From: an uncultured Clostridia bacterium
Lineage (GTDB): Bacteria; Bacillota; Clostridia; Oscillospirales; Ruminococcaceae
DNA length: 5,858 bases
NCBI GenBank assembly: GCA_947177545.1
Contig: CAMWVF010000080.1
Location: forward strand, 1 to 5,858
Direction of reading: 5' to 3'
The notes beneath the pieces were generated by a model that made no database searches, was not told the DNA's origin, and saw only the letters and a program-made list of their open reading frames with translations. Both the position numbers and the translations under genes were made by a program. Within the stretch, counting starts at the first letter, position 1, and the number at the start of each line of letters is the position of its first letter. This document shows positions 5,388 through 5,858 of the stretch, in pieces.

Positions 5388-5858
5388 TTAAAATTTCCCT
5401 AAAAAGCAATCCGTTATATACGGTACGTCAACTATGCCACCCTGCTCATACTTCTCAAAAAGCCGCTTAAGTTCGTCAAGCTGCACGTCATAAAGCGTCG
5501 TACCCTTTTTCGGCGAGTATGACCGCGACATCTCGCAGCCGACATATTGTTCCGCATTCATTGTCATGCTCTGCAAAAAGCTTACCCGCTCGTATTCCGA
5601 AAAATACTTTTCTGGCGCAAATTTGCCGTCGGCGTTTGCATTGCCATTTACGGAGTCGTACTGTCCCGCAGTACGCAGAAAAATTTCGTTCCGTTCTTTC
5701 TGCATATCGGTTTCGGTACGGGTATTCCAAATAACGGCAAGCCGTCCGTTCGGCGTGAAAATCCTCTTGCACTCCGCCATAAATTTTCCCTTGTCGAACC
5801 AGTGAAAAGCCTGCGCGGCAGTAACCTAATCAACACTTGCGGACGCAATACCCGTATT
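5388..5858 (-). CDS. Class I SAM-dependent methyltransferase, 3' part, with in-frame stop near contig end
   Basis: About 156 C-terminal codons of a small-molecule-type SAM-dependent methyltransferase; the N-terminal SAM-binding glycine loop lies beyond the window. The recognisable family block AAQAFHWFD is followed by the amphipathic segment MAECKRIFTPNGRLAVIWNTR, the usual beta-4/helix/beta-5 part of the Rossmann fold (compare the common ...RVLKPGG.lavvwN... pattern). The frame carries a TAG at 5826-5828, yet the codons before it (TGIASASVD) also fit the family, as in SVDxVTAAQAFHWFD. One base change (TAG to TTG, TAT or TAC) would restore it. The gene is therefore either a pseudogene or, given the adapter remnant at the other end, a low-coverage contig-end error. 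The ATG at 5780 lies inside the domain and is not a credible start. The substrate cannot be told. Confidence 0.75.

Noticed and set aside
5356..5409. Eighteen-codon N-terminal extension of purO
   Set aside because: It overlaps the methyltransferase stop, has no Shine-Dalgarno, and the AGGAGG in front of 5355 sets the internal ATG as the start.
5826..5828. Amber recoding (for example pyrrolysine) in the methyltransferase
   Set aside because: This is not one of the methylamine methyltransferase families that use pyrrolysine, and a contig-end error or pseudogene is simpler.
1..5858. CRISPR array, tRNA, rRNA or insertion sequence
   Set aside because: No regularly spaced repeats, no tRNA cloverleaf or rRNA-like stretch, and no transposase or terminal inverted repeats were seen on either strand.

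Overview
The window looks like a whole short contig from a Gram-positive anaerobe of the Clostridia, most likely Oscillospiraceae/Ruminococcaceae. Three things suggest this: a stand-alone AICAR transformylase and an archaeal-type IMP cyclohydrolase (PurO) replace the usual fused PurH; the Shine-Dalgarno sequences are strong GGAGG types; and a Firmicutes-style methyl-accepting receptor is present. The taxonomic call is an inference from gene content, not a database match.

Layout. Bases 1-30 are almost certainly residual Nextera sequencing adapter (28 of 30 bases match), so the first gene (to 349, + strand, AT-rich, unrecognised) has lost its true 5' end. It ends in a clean terminator (356-381). 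A consensus sigma-A promoter (448-476) then drives a structured leader of about 125 nt and a chemoreceptor (608-2257, +) with an extracytoplasmic CZB-type zinc-binding domain. After the receptor come a compact possible three-way-junction element (2270-2313) and a bidirectional terminator (2332-2361) shared with the convergent purine genes.

The right-hand part is on the - strand. In transcription order it holds the 3' part of a SAM-dependent methyltransferase (cut by the contig end, with an in-frame TAG 31 bases from that end), purO (4639-5355, start corrected), an AT-rich gene for a PD-(D/E)xK nuclease-like plus DUF4268 protein (3607-4533), and a stand-alone AICAR formyltransferase (2392-3570). 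PurO and the formyltransferase carry out the last two steps of IMP synthesis: AICAR to FAICAR (transformylase), then FAICAR to IMP (PurO).

The most interesting biology is the DUF4268 gene. It has about 30% GC in sampled lines against about 50% in its neighbours, and it carries its own consensus-like promoter. A hairpin after purO precedes it, and an imperfect AT-rich direct repeat brackets the segment. It looks like a horizontally acquired single-gene nuclease, possibly anti-phage, inserted between two genes of one pathway. The second candidate is the unclassified leader of the chemoreceptor, where a terminator-like hairpin and a longer alternative stem compete for the same bases.
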